Shown here piece by piece: positions 8,990 to 18,755 of a stretch of DNA of 64,000 nucleotides (its first letter is position 1; every line of letters begins with the position of its first letter). Source of the stretch: Rhodopirellula islandica (lineage in GTDB: Bacteria; Planctomycetota; Planctomycetia; Pirellulales; Pirellulaceae); assembly GCF_001027925.1 (NCBI RefSeq), contig NZ_LECT01000054.1, positions 243,809 through 307,808 on the forward strand. The letters run 5' to 3'. The notes below the pieces were generated by a model. That model did not search any database. It was not told the DNA's origin and was given only the letters and a program-made list of their open reading frames with translations. Both the position numbers and the translations under genes were made by a program.

Positions 8990-11900
8990 TCAAGGTGAGC
9001 GGGGTGCGAAATTCACCCAGTGAATGTTTGGCTGTCCTTCGATGATCAACCCTCGTCGATTTAAATCTACTTTGTTGAAGGCTTGCTTCTCTCCACTGGG
9101 CCAGTTCACTTCAATCCGGTGCAACCTTTGGTTGGCAGGGATTCCGATGCAAACAACGGCTTCATTTCGGCACATGTAGCCGTCTCCTGTCACGATCGCG
9201 TGATCAATGGAACTGTCATTCAGTTGCACCTGCACTGTAGCGCCGATCGCGTCTCGTTCGGAGTTGGTGCCAATGAGCTGCAGTTGTAGCCAGTCGTTGT
9301 TCGTCTTGGTTTGGTTCTCCAGCAGTGCCAAAGGTTCCATCAAGTCGCCGACCAAGAGATCGACCAAACCGTCCTGATTCCAATCGAGTCGGGCGACGGA
9401 GCGGGCCAAGTGCTGGTTGGCAAAGTAGCCGCTGACATCGGCGGGCTGCGTTGCCATCCAGCGGTGATTGTGATTGATCAGCAACTGGGTGGGCATCCGG
9501 AAATGTTGCTTTTGTGGTCGTCGATCTTCGATGTCGCCATTGCCAACGACGAGATCTTGGTCGCCATCGTTCTCGAAGTCGATGGCTTGAGTTCCAAACC
9601 CAAGCATCGTCCGAGAGTGTTCTTCGAGACCACTTGAGAAGACGGCATCGGTGTAAAGGTGGTCTGCTTGTTGCAGATAGAGATTGGACAATTCGTCATC
9701 GAAATTGGTGACGTGGAAATCGAGAGTGTGGTTGCCATCAAAATCTCCCGCCGCGATTCCCATGCTGGCCAGCGGGCGACCAGTGATCCCGTTTGCGACA
9801 CCGCTGAGAACGGCTGTGTCATGAAAGGTGACGTTTGAAGTTGCGTCGCGATCCCAGAGTTGATTTTGAGTTTGGTCATTGGTGACAAAGATTTCGTTGC
9901 TGCCATCGGCATCGAAGTCACCGACCACCAAACCCATTCCGCGATGTGCTTCTGATGTGGTGGGGCAGAGTTCGCGAAGGGCGTGGCCTTCCAGTGATCC
10001 GCTTGGACTGCTGAGAAAGACACGGTCTGCCGCGGCGGTGAACTGCATCGGACCGGGCAAGCGAATCGGGTTTCCGGAGGAATCGAATTGGATCGAATCA
10101 AAGATTCGTTCATCGTCGACGTAGTTGATCTCCACGATGTCTGGCAAATGGTCACCGGACACGTCCGCAATGGCCAACCCGGTCGTGTAGATCCCTTGGT
10201 CCCACGTTTGATCCACCTCAGCGGATCCAAAGGTGCCGTCGCCTTGGTTGATCAACAGGCGATTGCGTCCCATGTTGCCAATCACCAGGTCTGCGAATCC
10301 ATCTTGGTTGAAGTCACCCGCTGTCACCGCCATCGAATACCCGCGGTCATCGACGTGGGCGGAGGCGGTAGCGTCTGCGAACGATGAGCCCAGGTGACGA
10401 GCGAGGTAGTTGGCGGATCGTCCGGGCTCGGTTGCGTTGCCATCGCCCTGAGCAGCGTAGATGTCGGTGTTCCCATCCAGATCAAAGTCGAAGCAGGCCA
10501 GTCCCGAGCCGAGTGGTTGGTGCAGCAAGAAATGCTTTTCGACGGGCGGGTTGGCATTGCGATACTGGAAGATCAGGCCAGTTTGCGAAGCAACATTTGC
10601 GAAGTGTGGTTGCATCGATGGTTCGTCGTTGGGCGTTTGTTGAAGTGGTGTGTCGGAGGCTGGCACGGTCGGTTCTCGTGAACGGACGAGCGACTTCCAA
10701 TCGGTTTGGGGGGGCGTGGCGGGGGGCAACCCGACGCGTTGAGCGAGCAAGGAATCGGCAGAGTTGATGGTCTGTTTCAGCTGGCTCAACGCAGCGAGGT
10801 GTTGATCGACTCGAGCCTGTTGCGGGTTGGTGTATGCGATGGCGTTGAACTGCCAGGCGAGCGATTCATACGGCAGTCCGACGGAGGTGACTTGTTGAGC
10901 CAAGATTTGGCAGGCTCGGCCGACGTTGCCTCGTCGAGTCACGGTGGAAGTCGCGAGCTCGGCCAGATCCTTTGCCAGTTGGGCGCGTTCTTCCACACGG
11001 GAAGCGGCTGGGTCGGAGTTCAGGCCGCGCAGCGCGGTGCTGAGGCGTCGCAACGCTGACTCGTGAAGTGGTTCCAGTTCAACGGCCCGCTGGAAGGCTT
11101 GGCTCGCTGACGTCCATTCTCGGTTGGCTTGGTACCAGGTCCCGATCGCCATCCAGTGGTCGGGAAACCGTTGGCATTCGTCGGGAGCTTCCGCAAAAGC
11201 AGAGGATGCTTCCTCGGTTCTTCCCATCTCCGCCAAGATTCTTGCCCGCAGTGCAAGCAAGGCTGGTTCGTCCGTCGCAAAACCGGGAGCGTTTTCAAGG
11301 ACGTCCATGGCCTGTTGGAATTGATTGTCGTCAAGCTTCTCGCGAGCCATTGCCAGGGCTTTTTGGGATGGCTTGGCGCGTGATTGTTGGCTGTCATGGA
11401 TTTGTTGATCGGGTGCCAACAAGCAGAGCAGTTCCACCGTTGTCATCGGCGAGTGTTGAACCAAGCGTCGGAGGTGCTCGTTGGCTTCGAAACGATTGCC
11501 TTGTTCGTTTTGAAGGGCTGCGATGGAACGGAGCGAATTCACATTGGAGGGAGCTGACTCGAGCAGTTGCTTGTGTCGGTCGATGGCAGCGTTGTAGTCG
11601 CCGCTTTCCGCCAGCCAAGCGGCTGCATTGGCAAGCAGCGTGGGGCGGTGCTGCGGCAAACGTTCGGCGGATTCGTCCAGCAACTCGAGGGCAACGTCGA
11701 GGTTGCCCAGAGACCGTTCGGTTTGGGCTGTCAACGCGATCACTTCCAGTTGATCGGGTTGCGATTGCAAGAGCGATCGCAGTTCTGTCAGAGCGCCCGA
11801 GGGGTTCCCCGATGCAAGGAGACGTTGGGCATGCAACAGGGAGGGGGCTGCATTGTTTGCTGAGTCCGTCCCGGTCTGCGGCGGCGTCTTCGCGGAAGAG

Positions 11901-12043
11901 GACTCGGCAGGTTCAGCTGAGCGAGAGGGGAGGGGCGAAACTTTGGTGGACGAGTCCTGGCGGTCGCAACCCAGGATCGCTAGCAGAAGAAGCAGGACGA
12001 GGCTGGCAGAAAAGGAGGCGACCGGTTCGGTCCATTTGGACAT
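8990..12043 (-). CDS. TPR plus FG-GAP/VCBS plus ASPIC/UnbV lipoprotein (CRTAC1-like), paralogue 2
   Basis: 1017-aa lipoprotein with the same architecture as the protein at 3797-6910. The signal peptide has lipobox AILGC (Cys near residue 26), then a low-complexity Ser/Thr/Pro linker. TPR-type helices cover about residues 70-430 (ANAAAWLAESGDYNAAIDRH). VCBS/FG-GAP blades cover about 490-900 (DLDGNTDIYAAQGDGN, GDFNQDGFADLVIGNMG, DWNQDGLVDLLVGDL). The C-terminal ASPIC/UnbV domain has NSERDAIGATVQV and VNWPSGEKQAF. Role unknown; the TPR part suggests protein contacts at the envelope. The start at 12043 is set by the signal peptide. It is followed by the small lipoprotein gene and preceded, 77 nt away and co-directional, by a BBP7 porin-like gene. 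Confidence 0.88.
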   Translation of the reverse strand: MSKWTEPVASFSASLVLLLLLAILGCDRQDSSTKVSPLPSRSAEPAESSSAKTPPQTGTDSANNAAPSLLHAQRLLASGNPSGALTELRSLLQSQPDQLEVIALTAQTERSLGNLDVALELLDESAERLPQHRPTLLANAAAWLAESGDYNAAIDRHKQLLESAPSNVNSLRSIAALQNEQGNRFEANEHLRRLVQHSPMTTVELLCLLAPDQQIHDSQQSRAKPSQKALAMAREKLDDNQFQQAMDVLENAPGFATDEPALLALRARILAEMGRTEEASSAFAEAPDECQRFPDHWMAIGTWYQANREWTSASQAFQRAVELEPLHESALRRLSTALRGLNSDPAASRVEERAQLAKDLAELATSTVTRRGNVGRACQILAQQVTSVGLPYESLAWQFNAIAYTNPQQARVDQHLAALSQLKQTINSADSLLAQRVGLPPATPPQTDWKSLVRSREPTVPASDTPLQQTPNDEPSMQPHFANVASQTGLIFQYRNANPPVEKHFLLHQPLGSGLACFDFDLDGNTDIYAAQGDGNATEPGRSANYLARHLGSSFADATASAHVDDRGYSMAVTAGDFNQDGFADLVIGNMGRNRLLINQGDGTFGSAEVDQTWDQGIYTTGLAIADVSGDHLPDIVEINYVDDERIFDSIQFDSSGNPIRLPGPMQFTAAADRVFLSSPSGSLEGHALRELCPTTSEAHRGMGLVVGDFDADGSNEIFVTNDQTQNQLWDRDATSNVTFHDTAVLSGVANGITGRPLASMGIAAGDFDGNHTLDFHVTNFDDELSNLYLQQADHLYTDAVFSSGLEEHSRTMLGFGTQAIDFENDGDQDLVVGNGDIEDRRPQKQHFRMPTQLLINHNHRWMATQPADVSGYFANQHLARSVARLDWNQDGLVDLLVGDLMEPLALLENQTKTNNDWLQLQLIGTNSERDAIGATVQVQLNDSSIDHAIVTGDGYMCRNEAVVCIGIPANQRLHRIEVNWPSGEKQAFNKVDLNRRGLIIEGQPNIHWVNFAPRSP

Positions 12044-12120
12044 GGCTCGTCACTGCAGAAGTGAAATCAACGTTGTGGATTTCACTCAGTGTAGCCGACC
12101 TGGTCGTTTTGACTGTCGCG

Positions 12121-13479
12121 TTAAAATCGCAGTTGACCACCAATGCTCAGGCCGTGCGCCACGTAATCGTTTTGGATGAATCGGAATTCAGGACGGGAAG
12201 GCGAGGTCACGATGCCGGGAGGGGCCAGCAGGTCGGGATCGACATCGCGGTCGATTTGGTCACCTGGGCGAGCGACGTTCGGCATGTAAAGCAGCGTGTA
12301 TCCAACCGTCGCGTCCAAGCAACTGGTGAGGTGCACGCCGAGCGTGAACCCGACTTCGGGAACCATCGTGAACTCATCGCGACTGAACGTGCCCGAATTG
12401 TCTCGTTGAGCGTAGAGGCCGCCGGTGTATTCGTCGGTCACTCCAGATTCGGTGATGGTGGTGTTCCCATTGATGGAAACGGTTTGGGATGTCGTTCCCA
12501 CCGCGACACGCAAGAGGCTTTCCAGCCAAATGCGTTCCAGGTTGGCTTGGTAGACCACTCCCAGTTGCAAACCATCAAATTCGTTGCTGGTCCGAAACGC
12601 TTCGTTCAGGTTGATCGTGCCGGGGGCGGCGGTGAGTTGCGATTCGAGTGATTCTGAAAACGTCAGCGATTCGTCCAGTTCGATGTGTCGATACCCGATC
12701 AGCCAATCGACTCGGTCGGTGTTGCGGCAGGTCACGCAGTTGCCGCCGCATGTTGGACACAAAGCAATCCGACCGTTGACCAGGTAGGAGTTGAGTTTGG
12801 AACTGGCCCCGACCGACAAACTGCCGTCGACCACGCCGGGATAGTTGATCAACTGAGACGTCTCGATGTCGGTGTCGGTTCGATAGAATGGGCGAGCCAC
12901 AATTTGAGTTCCGCCATCGCGGCTGAAGCCGGATTCATTCGATCCGATTCGGAAGAATTCTCCTTCGATTCCGAATGCCGAGGCGGGTGTGACGAAGAAC
13001 CCACCGCGGAACCGGATGCCGTTGGTGCTTTCATCGTTGATTTCGCCGCCATACAAGGTTTGGGTGTTTGCTAGTCCCAACACACCTGCATCGGTTTGAG
13101 CGGTGCCCGCGGGGCTGGTCGTGACCAAAGCAGGAGTGTCCATGCCGTCGGCCCACCAGCGGATGTAGTCGGTTCGCAACCAGAACCGATCCTGCGTGGC
13201 AACGGTGGGAGCCAACAGGTTGCTCGGGAACGATTGGCTCGGAAACCCTGCTAAGAATCCGCCACCTTGGGTGCCGGAATTGTAGGCCGCGGTGGCGTAG
13301 GGATCGAGGTTGTTACCACTGACTGGGACGACCGCATACTGTTGAGCTTGCACGCGTTGAGTTTCACATCCGAAGCTCAGCAATAAAATCAGCGAGGCGA
13401 TGATTGCGCCGCAAGTGAATGGTTTGCTGAGAGAGCGTGAAGCGTGGGACGCGAAACGTAGATTGGTCGGGGCTGGCAT
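12121..13479 (-). CDS. BBP7 family outer-membrane beta-barrel protein, copy 1
   Basis: 452-aa exported protein of the planctomycete BBP7 (formerly DUF1551) family. An N-terminal signal peptide (about residues 20-47, hydrophobic IIASLILLLSFGC then QAQ) precedes the family core. Family marks are FWLRTDYIRWWADGMDTPAL, TLYGGEINDES, GIRFRGGFFV, RVDWLIGYRHIELDESLTF and FTLGVHLTSCLDATVGYTL. The C-terminus (VAHGLSIGGQLRF) ends in Phe, as expected for a barrel assembled by BamA. GGA precedes the ATG at 13479, separated by an A tract that runs into the start codon. It may be cotranscribed with the TPR/ASPIC gene 77 nt downstream. Transport substrate unknown. Confidence 0.88.
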   Translation of the reverse strand: MPAPTNLRFASHASRSLSKPFTCGAIIASLILLLSFGCETQRVQAQQYAVVPVSGNNLDPYATAAYNSGTQGGGFLAGFPSQSFPSNLLAPTVATQDRFWLRTDYIRWWADGMDTPALVTTSPAGTAQTDAGVLGLANTQTLYGGEINDESTNGIRFRGGFFVTPASAFGIEGEFFRIGSNESGFSRDGGTQIVARPFYRTDTDIETSQLINYPGVVDGSLSVGASSKLNSYLVNGRIALCPTCGGNCVTCRNTDRVDWLIGYRHIELDESLTFSESLESQLTAAPGTINLNEAFRTSNEFDGLQLGVVYQANLERIWLESLLRVAVGTTSQTVSINGNTTITESGVTDEYTGGLYAQRDNSGTFSRDEFTMVPEVGFTLGVHLTSCLDATVGYTLLYMPNVARPGDQIDRDVDPDLLAPPGIVTSPSRPEFRFIQNDYVAHGLSIGGQLRF

Positions 13480-13767
13480 TTTTTTTCCGTTCTAGATCGG
13501 ATTCGCTCAAGATTTTGGCGTGTCCAACCGAACGGATCGTCAATCCAAGTCCATGGCGTCAAGACCAAACGAGGATCCTGGGTCAATTCCAACGATGCAA
13601 CCGCTGTGAAACAGGCCTGACTCGCATGGTCCCAGGATGATGTGCGGAAGAATTGCAGGAGCTGTTCGTGGGAGCTCTGCGAGAGAGATCGGACGACGCC
13701 TTCCCACGCATGGACTCGCTCGATGGCCGACGGGATTCACTCGCCAGAGATTGACGATGGGCGCATG
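13480..13767. other. Intergenic region upstream of the first BBP7 gene
   Basis: Holds the 5' region of the BBP7 gene, including the T8 tract at 13479-13486, and the trailing sequence after the terminator of the giant DUF11 gene. No convincing gene or promoter boxes seen. Confidence 0.5.
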
Positions 13768-13806
13768 AAAAAGCCCGACCTTTTCCCCCCGAAAAAGGCC
13801 GGGCTT
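13768..13806 (-). terminator. Rho-independent terminator after the DUF11/SdrD-like gene
   Basis: Minus-strand hairpin (arms 13793-13806 and 13771-13784, 14-bp stem with one wobble) ending in a T-rich tail, about 90 nt past the stop of the giant gene. Confidence 0.8.
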
Positions 13807-13892
13807 GACTCACGAAATCGATCCGAGCGTTCCACCGGCTCCCCGTTGCCCGGCATCGATTTGTTGTCGCGAGTTCGCTTCAGTCCAATGGA

Positions 13893-16800
13893 TCAACGAT
13901 CCGTCGGACGGTCCTGAACGCCTGGTGTTTGCATGAACGAAGCCAGGAAGCTGCGTTTGCTGTTGTCGACGACGGTGAAGTCGGTCAGGGCAACCACTGT
14001 TGGGTTGGTCCCACCCACGTCAATGTCGTCGATGCTCTCGCCATTGCCCAAGGTGCCTTCCGAGGCACTTGGGAACTCCGGCCCATCGCTGGTGCCACTT
14101 GGCAGGGAAAGACGAGTGACTTGGTACTTGCCAGGCAACAAGTCTTCGAACAGGTATTCACCATTGGCATCCGTGGTCACAGTCACGGGAGTGAACGTGC
14201 TGCCGTCGGTGAGGGTGCCGGTCAGTTGCAGTTGAACACCGGCGTAGCCAATCTCGCCTGTGTCCCGAACACCGTTGCCGTTGGCGTCACGGTACACGTT
14301 GCCCGAGATTTCATTGATGGCTTGGTCAATGGCGGTGGTTGCCGAAGCCGTGTTGTCGGTGGTGTTGGTTTCCGCGGTGGTGGTGGAGACCGTCACGTTG
14401 TTGACTTGGTCATCCGTCACGCCGTCGTTGACAGAAGCAATGATGGTGAACTGGAACGAACTGCCTGAGGCAATCGTGCCGCCGTTGACCGTGACCGTTT
14501 GACCGGTTGCCGACAATGCTCCGCTGGGTCCTGTGCCGCTGACGAATGTCAGTCCGGCTGGCAGCGTGTCAACCGCCGTGACGGCTGCTGCTGGCGAAGG
14601 ACCGTCGTTGAAGACATTGACGGTGTAAGTCAGTTGGACACCGGTTTGAGCCGTCGTCACGTCCACGGTCTTGGTGACTCGCACGTTGGCTTCTGGAACC
14701 ACGGTGACGGGCACGGATGCCGAGTTGTTGTCCGTTTGGGTTTCACCGGTGTCGGTCGCCAACGAAACGTTGTTGGTGATCGAACCGGAGGCGTCGTCAT
14801 TGACGGTTGCCGTGATGGTCAGCGTTCGAGTCGTGCCAGGAGCAAGGTCGAATTCAGGGAAGACGATCACACCGTTGGTGGTGCTGGTGGGCGTCACGGC
14901 GGCACCGCCTGAGGTGGCGGAGGCGAATGTCAGCCCCGCGGGCAAGGTGTCGGTCACAATCGCACCGGTTGCCGTCGAGGGGCTTTCGCCGTTGTCGGTT
15001 TCGGTGCCGTCGTCATTGGTGTCGTGCGAGACCACAATGTTGAACGTCACGGTGTCATTGGGACCGAAGGTGGTGGCACCGCCCTGGACGGTTTTGGCGA
15101 TCGTCAGATCGAACTCAGGAGTCACCGCCACGGTGACGGTGTCGGTGTTGTTGGTGCTATCCAGTTCCGTCACCCCAGGAACTGCGACGGCCGCTGAGTT
15201 GACCAGGTCCGTTGTCACGGTGGGATCCACGTCCGCGGTGACCGTGAAGGTCCGCGTGGTGCCAACAGGAATCGAGGCGTATTCGACTTCCAACAAACGA
15301 GTGGTGGTGTTGAAGTTGGAGGTCGAAGAACCAGCCGCGGTGATCACCACGTTGGACAGTCCGGCTGGCAACGTGTCGGTGACGCGAGAGTTGATTGCAT
15401 CGGAAACGCTGTCGTCGTCATGCGAGACTGTGAAGGTGTAGGTCACGGTGTCCGCACCTGGGACAACGGTGGCTTCCGCCGCCGTCTTTTCCAGGATCAA
15501 GTCGATGCGAGCATCGGGATCGATGTTGACGGTGGACGTGTTGTTGTTGGAGTCCGATTCCGGATCCGTGGTGCTGACCGTGGCTGTGTTGGCGATCACA
15601 TCGAATTCATCCGAGCCGATTCCGACTTCGAATTCAAACGTCAGCGATTCGCTCGGGTCCAGGTTTGGAACGGTGAAGGTCAGGGTTTGACCTGTTTGGA
15701 TCACGGTGACCCCGGACGTTCCAGCATCAAAGCTGCCTGCGACCAAGGACAGGCCATCGTCCAAGATGTCGACGACCGAAACTCCGCGAGCTTCGGACGG
15801 TCCGGCGTTGCTGACCACGACTTGGTAGGTCACAAAGCCGCCGGCAACAACTTGGAATGGTGAGGTGCTGTCGATGATGTCATCGGAGTCATCGCCATCG
15901 GTGCGATCATCTGGAATCCGAGTTTCGACGACGGTTTTGGCGACCGTCACATCGACTTCTCGAACAACGTCGGTGGTGTCATTGGTGGTGACATCGGGAG
16001 CGTTGTCTGCGGATGCGGTGACCGAGTTGTCCAGCGGCGAATTTGCGTCGGCGATGGTGGGATCAACCGTGACAATGATCTCGATGGTTTCGTCTTCCCC
16101 GGCGGCCAAGTCACCCAAGACCATTTGGATCTTGCCGATGTCGGGACCCGCGGTCACGAGGCTGGCTGAACCCGCACCGTCAGTGAAGCTGGCCGAGACA
16201 AACGAGACTCCTGCGGGCAGCGTGTCCAACGCGGTGACGTTGATCGCGTTGTCGGAGCTGGTGTTGGTGACCGTGATTTCGTAGGTCAGTTGGTTGCCCG
16301 CGGTGACGGTCGTCAAGTTATCCGTTTTGGTCACGCTCAACGTTGCGATCGGAACGTCCGCGTTGGCCAGCGAAACGTTGTTCAGCAAGGGGTCGGAGTC
16401 GACTGGGTTGGTGGGGTCATTGTCGACCTCCACTTCATACCCACTGACGTGAGCTTCGTTTTCAGGGTCCGCCGTGATGTCGGTGTCGATGTCGGTGAAG
16501 ACTCGGTAGGTCACCGATCCCGAGGCTGCCAAGGCACCAACGCTGAAGGTGCGGATTTCGCGACCGGCTCCGCCGACCTCGGTCGTGGTGGTGGTGGCAA
16601 CGGCACCGCCGCCGCTGTCTTCGACGCGATCGAACGTCAATCCTTCAGGGATGTAATCTTCGACGTTCACATCGGTCGCGTCGGTGGGTCCCAGGTTTTC
16701 AATCACCAAGTCAAACACGGCGGTGCCGCCTGCGATCAGGCTCGACGAGGCGGTGACCAGCGACTTGGTGATTCGCAAGTCCGTGTTGGGGACCACACCA

Positions 16801-18449
16801 AAGTCGACGGTGGAGTTGGTGTTGTTGTCGGTGCCGTCGGTCGTGGGTTCGCCGTTGACTTCCAGCGTGATGGCACCGCTGACCAAGCCGATTCCATCGA
16901 CATAGGTGCCATCGTTGTCGTCGTTGGCGTTCAGGTCGGTGTCCGCTGCTGCGGTGCCACTGGCGGAGTGCCCAAAGAGTGGTTGGCCCGTTGCGAATTC
17001 GGACTCAGGGATCACAACGGCGTAGGTTCCAGGGCCAAGTGGATCGCCGCTGGTTAGCGTGGTGAACGTGTAGGCGCCGGTGGTGACGCCGCCGGTCACG
17101 GTGGTGGTTGCGATCGGCGTGTCGCCAGCATCGACCGTGTCGGCTGGACCGCTCAGTGCATACAGTTCGACCACGATTTCATTGCCCACACCGGGGTTGG
17201 GGAAATCGGGTTCGCCGGCATCGCGATCGCCGTTGTTTTGGTTGGCTTGGTTGGTTCCGCCGCCATCATCGATGAAGATTTCACCGCCCAATTCCATGGG
17301 CTGAATGCTGGCCAGGTTGATGACGTTTTCGTTGCTGCGTTGGGATTCCAGGACCGAAACGAAGAGGTCCAAGCTTGGAGCTCCGCCGCCGGCATTGCTG
17401 CCAACACCGTCCACGAAGACTTCGATCGCACCGACGTCACCAAAGTCGGCACCCGTTCCGGTGTCGGAAAAGGCACTGAATGGCACGAACAACTCTTGAG
17501 CAAGGCCGATGTTGCTGGGCAGGTCCAGTTGGGCGGTCGAGAAGTTGGCGGCGTCGGTGTAGATTCGGATTTCCAGACCGTCGGTCACGACTTGGTCGCT
17601 GCGGACCGAAAGGACGATCCCGGCTGCGTTGTCCGAGTCAGAAAGATCGGCACTGCCCAGTCCCGTTGGGTCCAGAACCAGGGCACCGCCATCGGCGTCC
17701 ACCCCGTCGTATTGCACGAGCAGGGTTGCGGTGACGTCGCCACCATTGCTGAAGACCAGTTCACCAGAACCGGTGACGATCTCGAACTGGCTGTCGCCGC
17801 TGGTTCTTGCATCCAGGAAGATCTCAACGTCTCGCTCGTCGCCGATCACATCGCCACCCGAGGTCAACGCACCGCTGCTGCTGGTGGTGGTGCTGCCGGC
17901 GACCGTTTCGGTGATCGGTTGGGATGGTTGGTCGATGGAAAACGCATCGATGGTGGCGGCGGTCACGCCCGTGTCGTCTGTGATGGTCACGGTCGCGGTG
18001 TCAGGGAAGACCAATCCGCTGAGGTCAGCACCACCCGGGGCGTCTTCTTGGGTCAAAAAGTACACACCGGTGGCTGTTGTGCCCGTGGCGTCGGAGCCGT
18101 CCAGGTTGGTGAAGCGGTACTCACCATCGGCCACCGTGGTGACGGAGCCTTCCACCACGTCGGTGCCGATTTCCAGCGTTCCGTTGGAGTTGGCATCACG
18201 GTACAAGGTGATCAACGCACCCTCGATGGCTGGTTCGCCACCGTCCATCGTTCCGTTACCATCGCTGTCGATGTAGGCGATGCCGCTGATCGCACCCAGG
18301 TCGGCGGCCATCAGCTCTCGCTTTTGCAGGGATTCCAGTCTCAGACGCCGTTGTCCGCGACGACCACGACGACTGGATTTCGCTTGATCAGCTTGATTGG
18401 TGCGACGGTTTTGACCGGTCAGACGGTCGATCATGCGTTGGAAGATCAT
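13893..18449 (-). CDS. Giant extracellular protein with SdrD-like B domains and DUF11 repeats
   Basis: 1518-aa putative surface protein. The N-terminus is the planctomycete extracellular leader type: a basic stretch (SSRRGRRGQRRLR), then LESLQKRELMAADL. An SdrD B-like domain follows (ISGIAYIDSDGNGTMDGGEP), and another at roughly residues 385-480 (FIDDGGG..NNGDRDAGEPDFPNPG). Six DUF11 repeats run from about 550 to 1330, each beginning like LRITKS or LTIAKTV and containing a DTLPAGLTF-type segment. A C-terminal SdrD-like domain (ISGNVYRDANGNGVRDTGE) follows. Likely an adhesin or cell-wall glycoprotein by family; not demonstrated. The start MIFQRMIDRL at 18449 has AGGGA about 9 nt upstream; the frame extends to 18509 with no better site. 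The extreme C-terminus lacks LPXTG or PEP-CTERM. Confidence 0.88.
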   Translation of the reverse strand: MIFQRMIDRLTGQNRRTNQADQAKSSRRGRRGQRRLRLESLQKRELMAADLGAISGIAYIDSDGNGTMDGGEPAIEGALITLYRDANSNGTLEIGTDVVEGSVTTVADGEYRFTNLDGSDATGTTATGVYFLTQEDAPGGADLSGLVFPDTATVTITDDTGVTAATIDAFSIDQPSQPITETVAGSTTTSSSGALTSGGDVIGDERDVEIFLDARTSGDSQFEIVTGSGELVFSNGGDVTATLLVQYDGVDADGGALVLDPTGLGSADLSDSDNAAGIVLSVRSDQVVTDGLEIRIYTDAANFSTAQLDLPSNIGLAQELFVPFSAFSDTGTGADFGDVGAIEVFVDGVGSNAGGGAPSLDLFVSVLESQRSNENVINLASIQPMELGGEIFIDDGGGTNQANQNNGDRDAGEPDFPNPGVGNEIVVELYALSGPADTVDAGDTPIATTTVTGGVTTGAYTFTTLTSGDPLGPGTYAVVIPESEFATGQPLFGHSASGTAAADTDLNANDDNDGTYVDGIGLVSGAITLEVNGEPTTDGTDNNTNSTVDFGVVPNTDLRITKSLVTASSSLIAGGTAVFDLVIENLGPTDATDVNVEDYIPEGLTFDRVEDSGGGAVATTTTTEVGGAGREIRTFSVGALAASGSVTYRVFTDIDTDITADPENEAHVSGYEVEVDNDPTNPVDSDPLLNNVSLANADVPIATLSVTKTDNLTTVTAGNQLTYEITVTNTSSDNAINVTALDTLPAGVSFVSASFTDGAGSASLVTAGPDIGKIQMVLGDLAAGEDETIEIIVTVDPTIADANSPLDNSVTASADNAPDVTTNDTTDVVREVDVTVAKTVVETRIPDDRTDGDDSDDIIDSTSPFQVVAGGFVTYQVVVSNAGPSEARGVSVVDILDDGLSLVAGSFDAGTSGVTVIQTGQTLTFTVPNLDPSESLTFEFEVGIGSDEFDVIANTATVSTTDPESDSNNNTSTVNIDPDARIDLILEKTAAEATVVPGADTVTYTFTVSHDDDSVSDAINSRVTDTLPAGLSNVVITAAGSSTSNFNTTTRLLEVEYASIPVGTTRTFTVTADVDPTVTTDLVNSAAVAVPGVTELDSTNNTDTVTVAVTPEFDLTIAKTVQGGATTFGPNDTVTFNIVVSHDTNDDGTETDNGESPSTATGAIVTDTLPAGLTFASATSGGAAVTPTSTTNGVIVFPEFDLAPGTTRTLTITATVNDDASGSITNNVSLATDTGETQTDNNSASVPVTVVPEANVRVTKTVDVTTAQTGVQLTYTVNVFNDGPSPAAAVTAVDTLPAGLTFVSGTGPSGALSATGQTVTVNGGTIASGSSFQFTIIASVNDGVTDDQVNNVTVSTTTAETNTTDNTASATTAIDQAINEISGNVYRDANGNGVRDTGEIGYAGVQLQLTGTLTDGSTFTPVTVTTDANGEYLFEDLLPGKYQVTRLSLPSGTSDGPEFPSASEGTLGNGESIDDIDVGGTNPTVVALTDFTVVDNSKRSFLASFMQTPGVQDRPTDR

Positions 18450-18755
18450 GTCCAATTCCCTGGAAACTGTTGTCTTGTTGGGGGAGCGTGCGTCTCCGGA
18501 GCCTGCCACGCGAAATCATCTGGGATGACGCGACCGGCTCGTGGCTGGGTGGGGCCTTGGATGCGCTCACCCGGCGAATGGTTTCATTCTTCACCGCTCC
18601 GAATCCCTCGGCTTCGGTGTAATCGGCATGTTTGCTTCATTCGGGTCAGCTGATTCATTGCGAGTCAGCGGAATTTTTCGAATTGTTCCTCCCAGCACCC
18701 CACTCGGGATTGCCGGTCGAATCAGCAGGCCTTGCCAAGCCTCTGGACGTGTTCT
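18450..18755. other. Intergenic region between the DUF11 gene and the second BBP7 gene
   Basis: 306 bases. It contains the ribosome binding site of the DUF11 gene. I see no terminator hairpin with a T run after the BBP7 stop and no additional gene. Confidence 0.45.

Noticed and set aside
17238..18653. 471-aa plus-strand frame opposite the DUF11 gene
   Set aside because: Mirror of a repetitive coding region; composition (Val, Gly, Asp) follows the complement of the DUF11 repeats.
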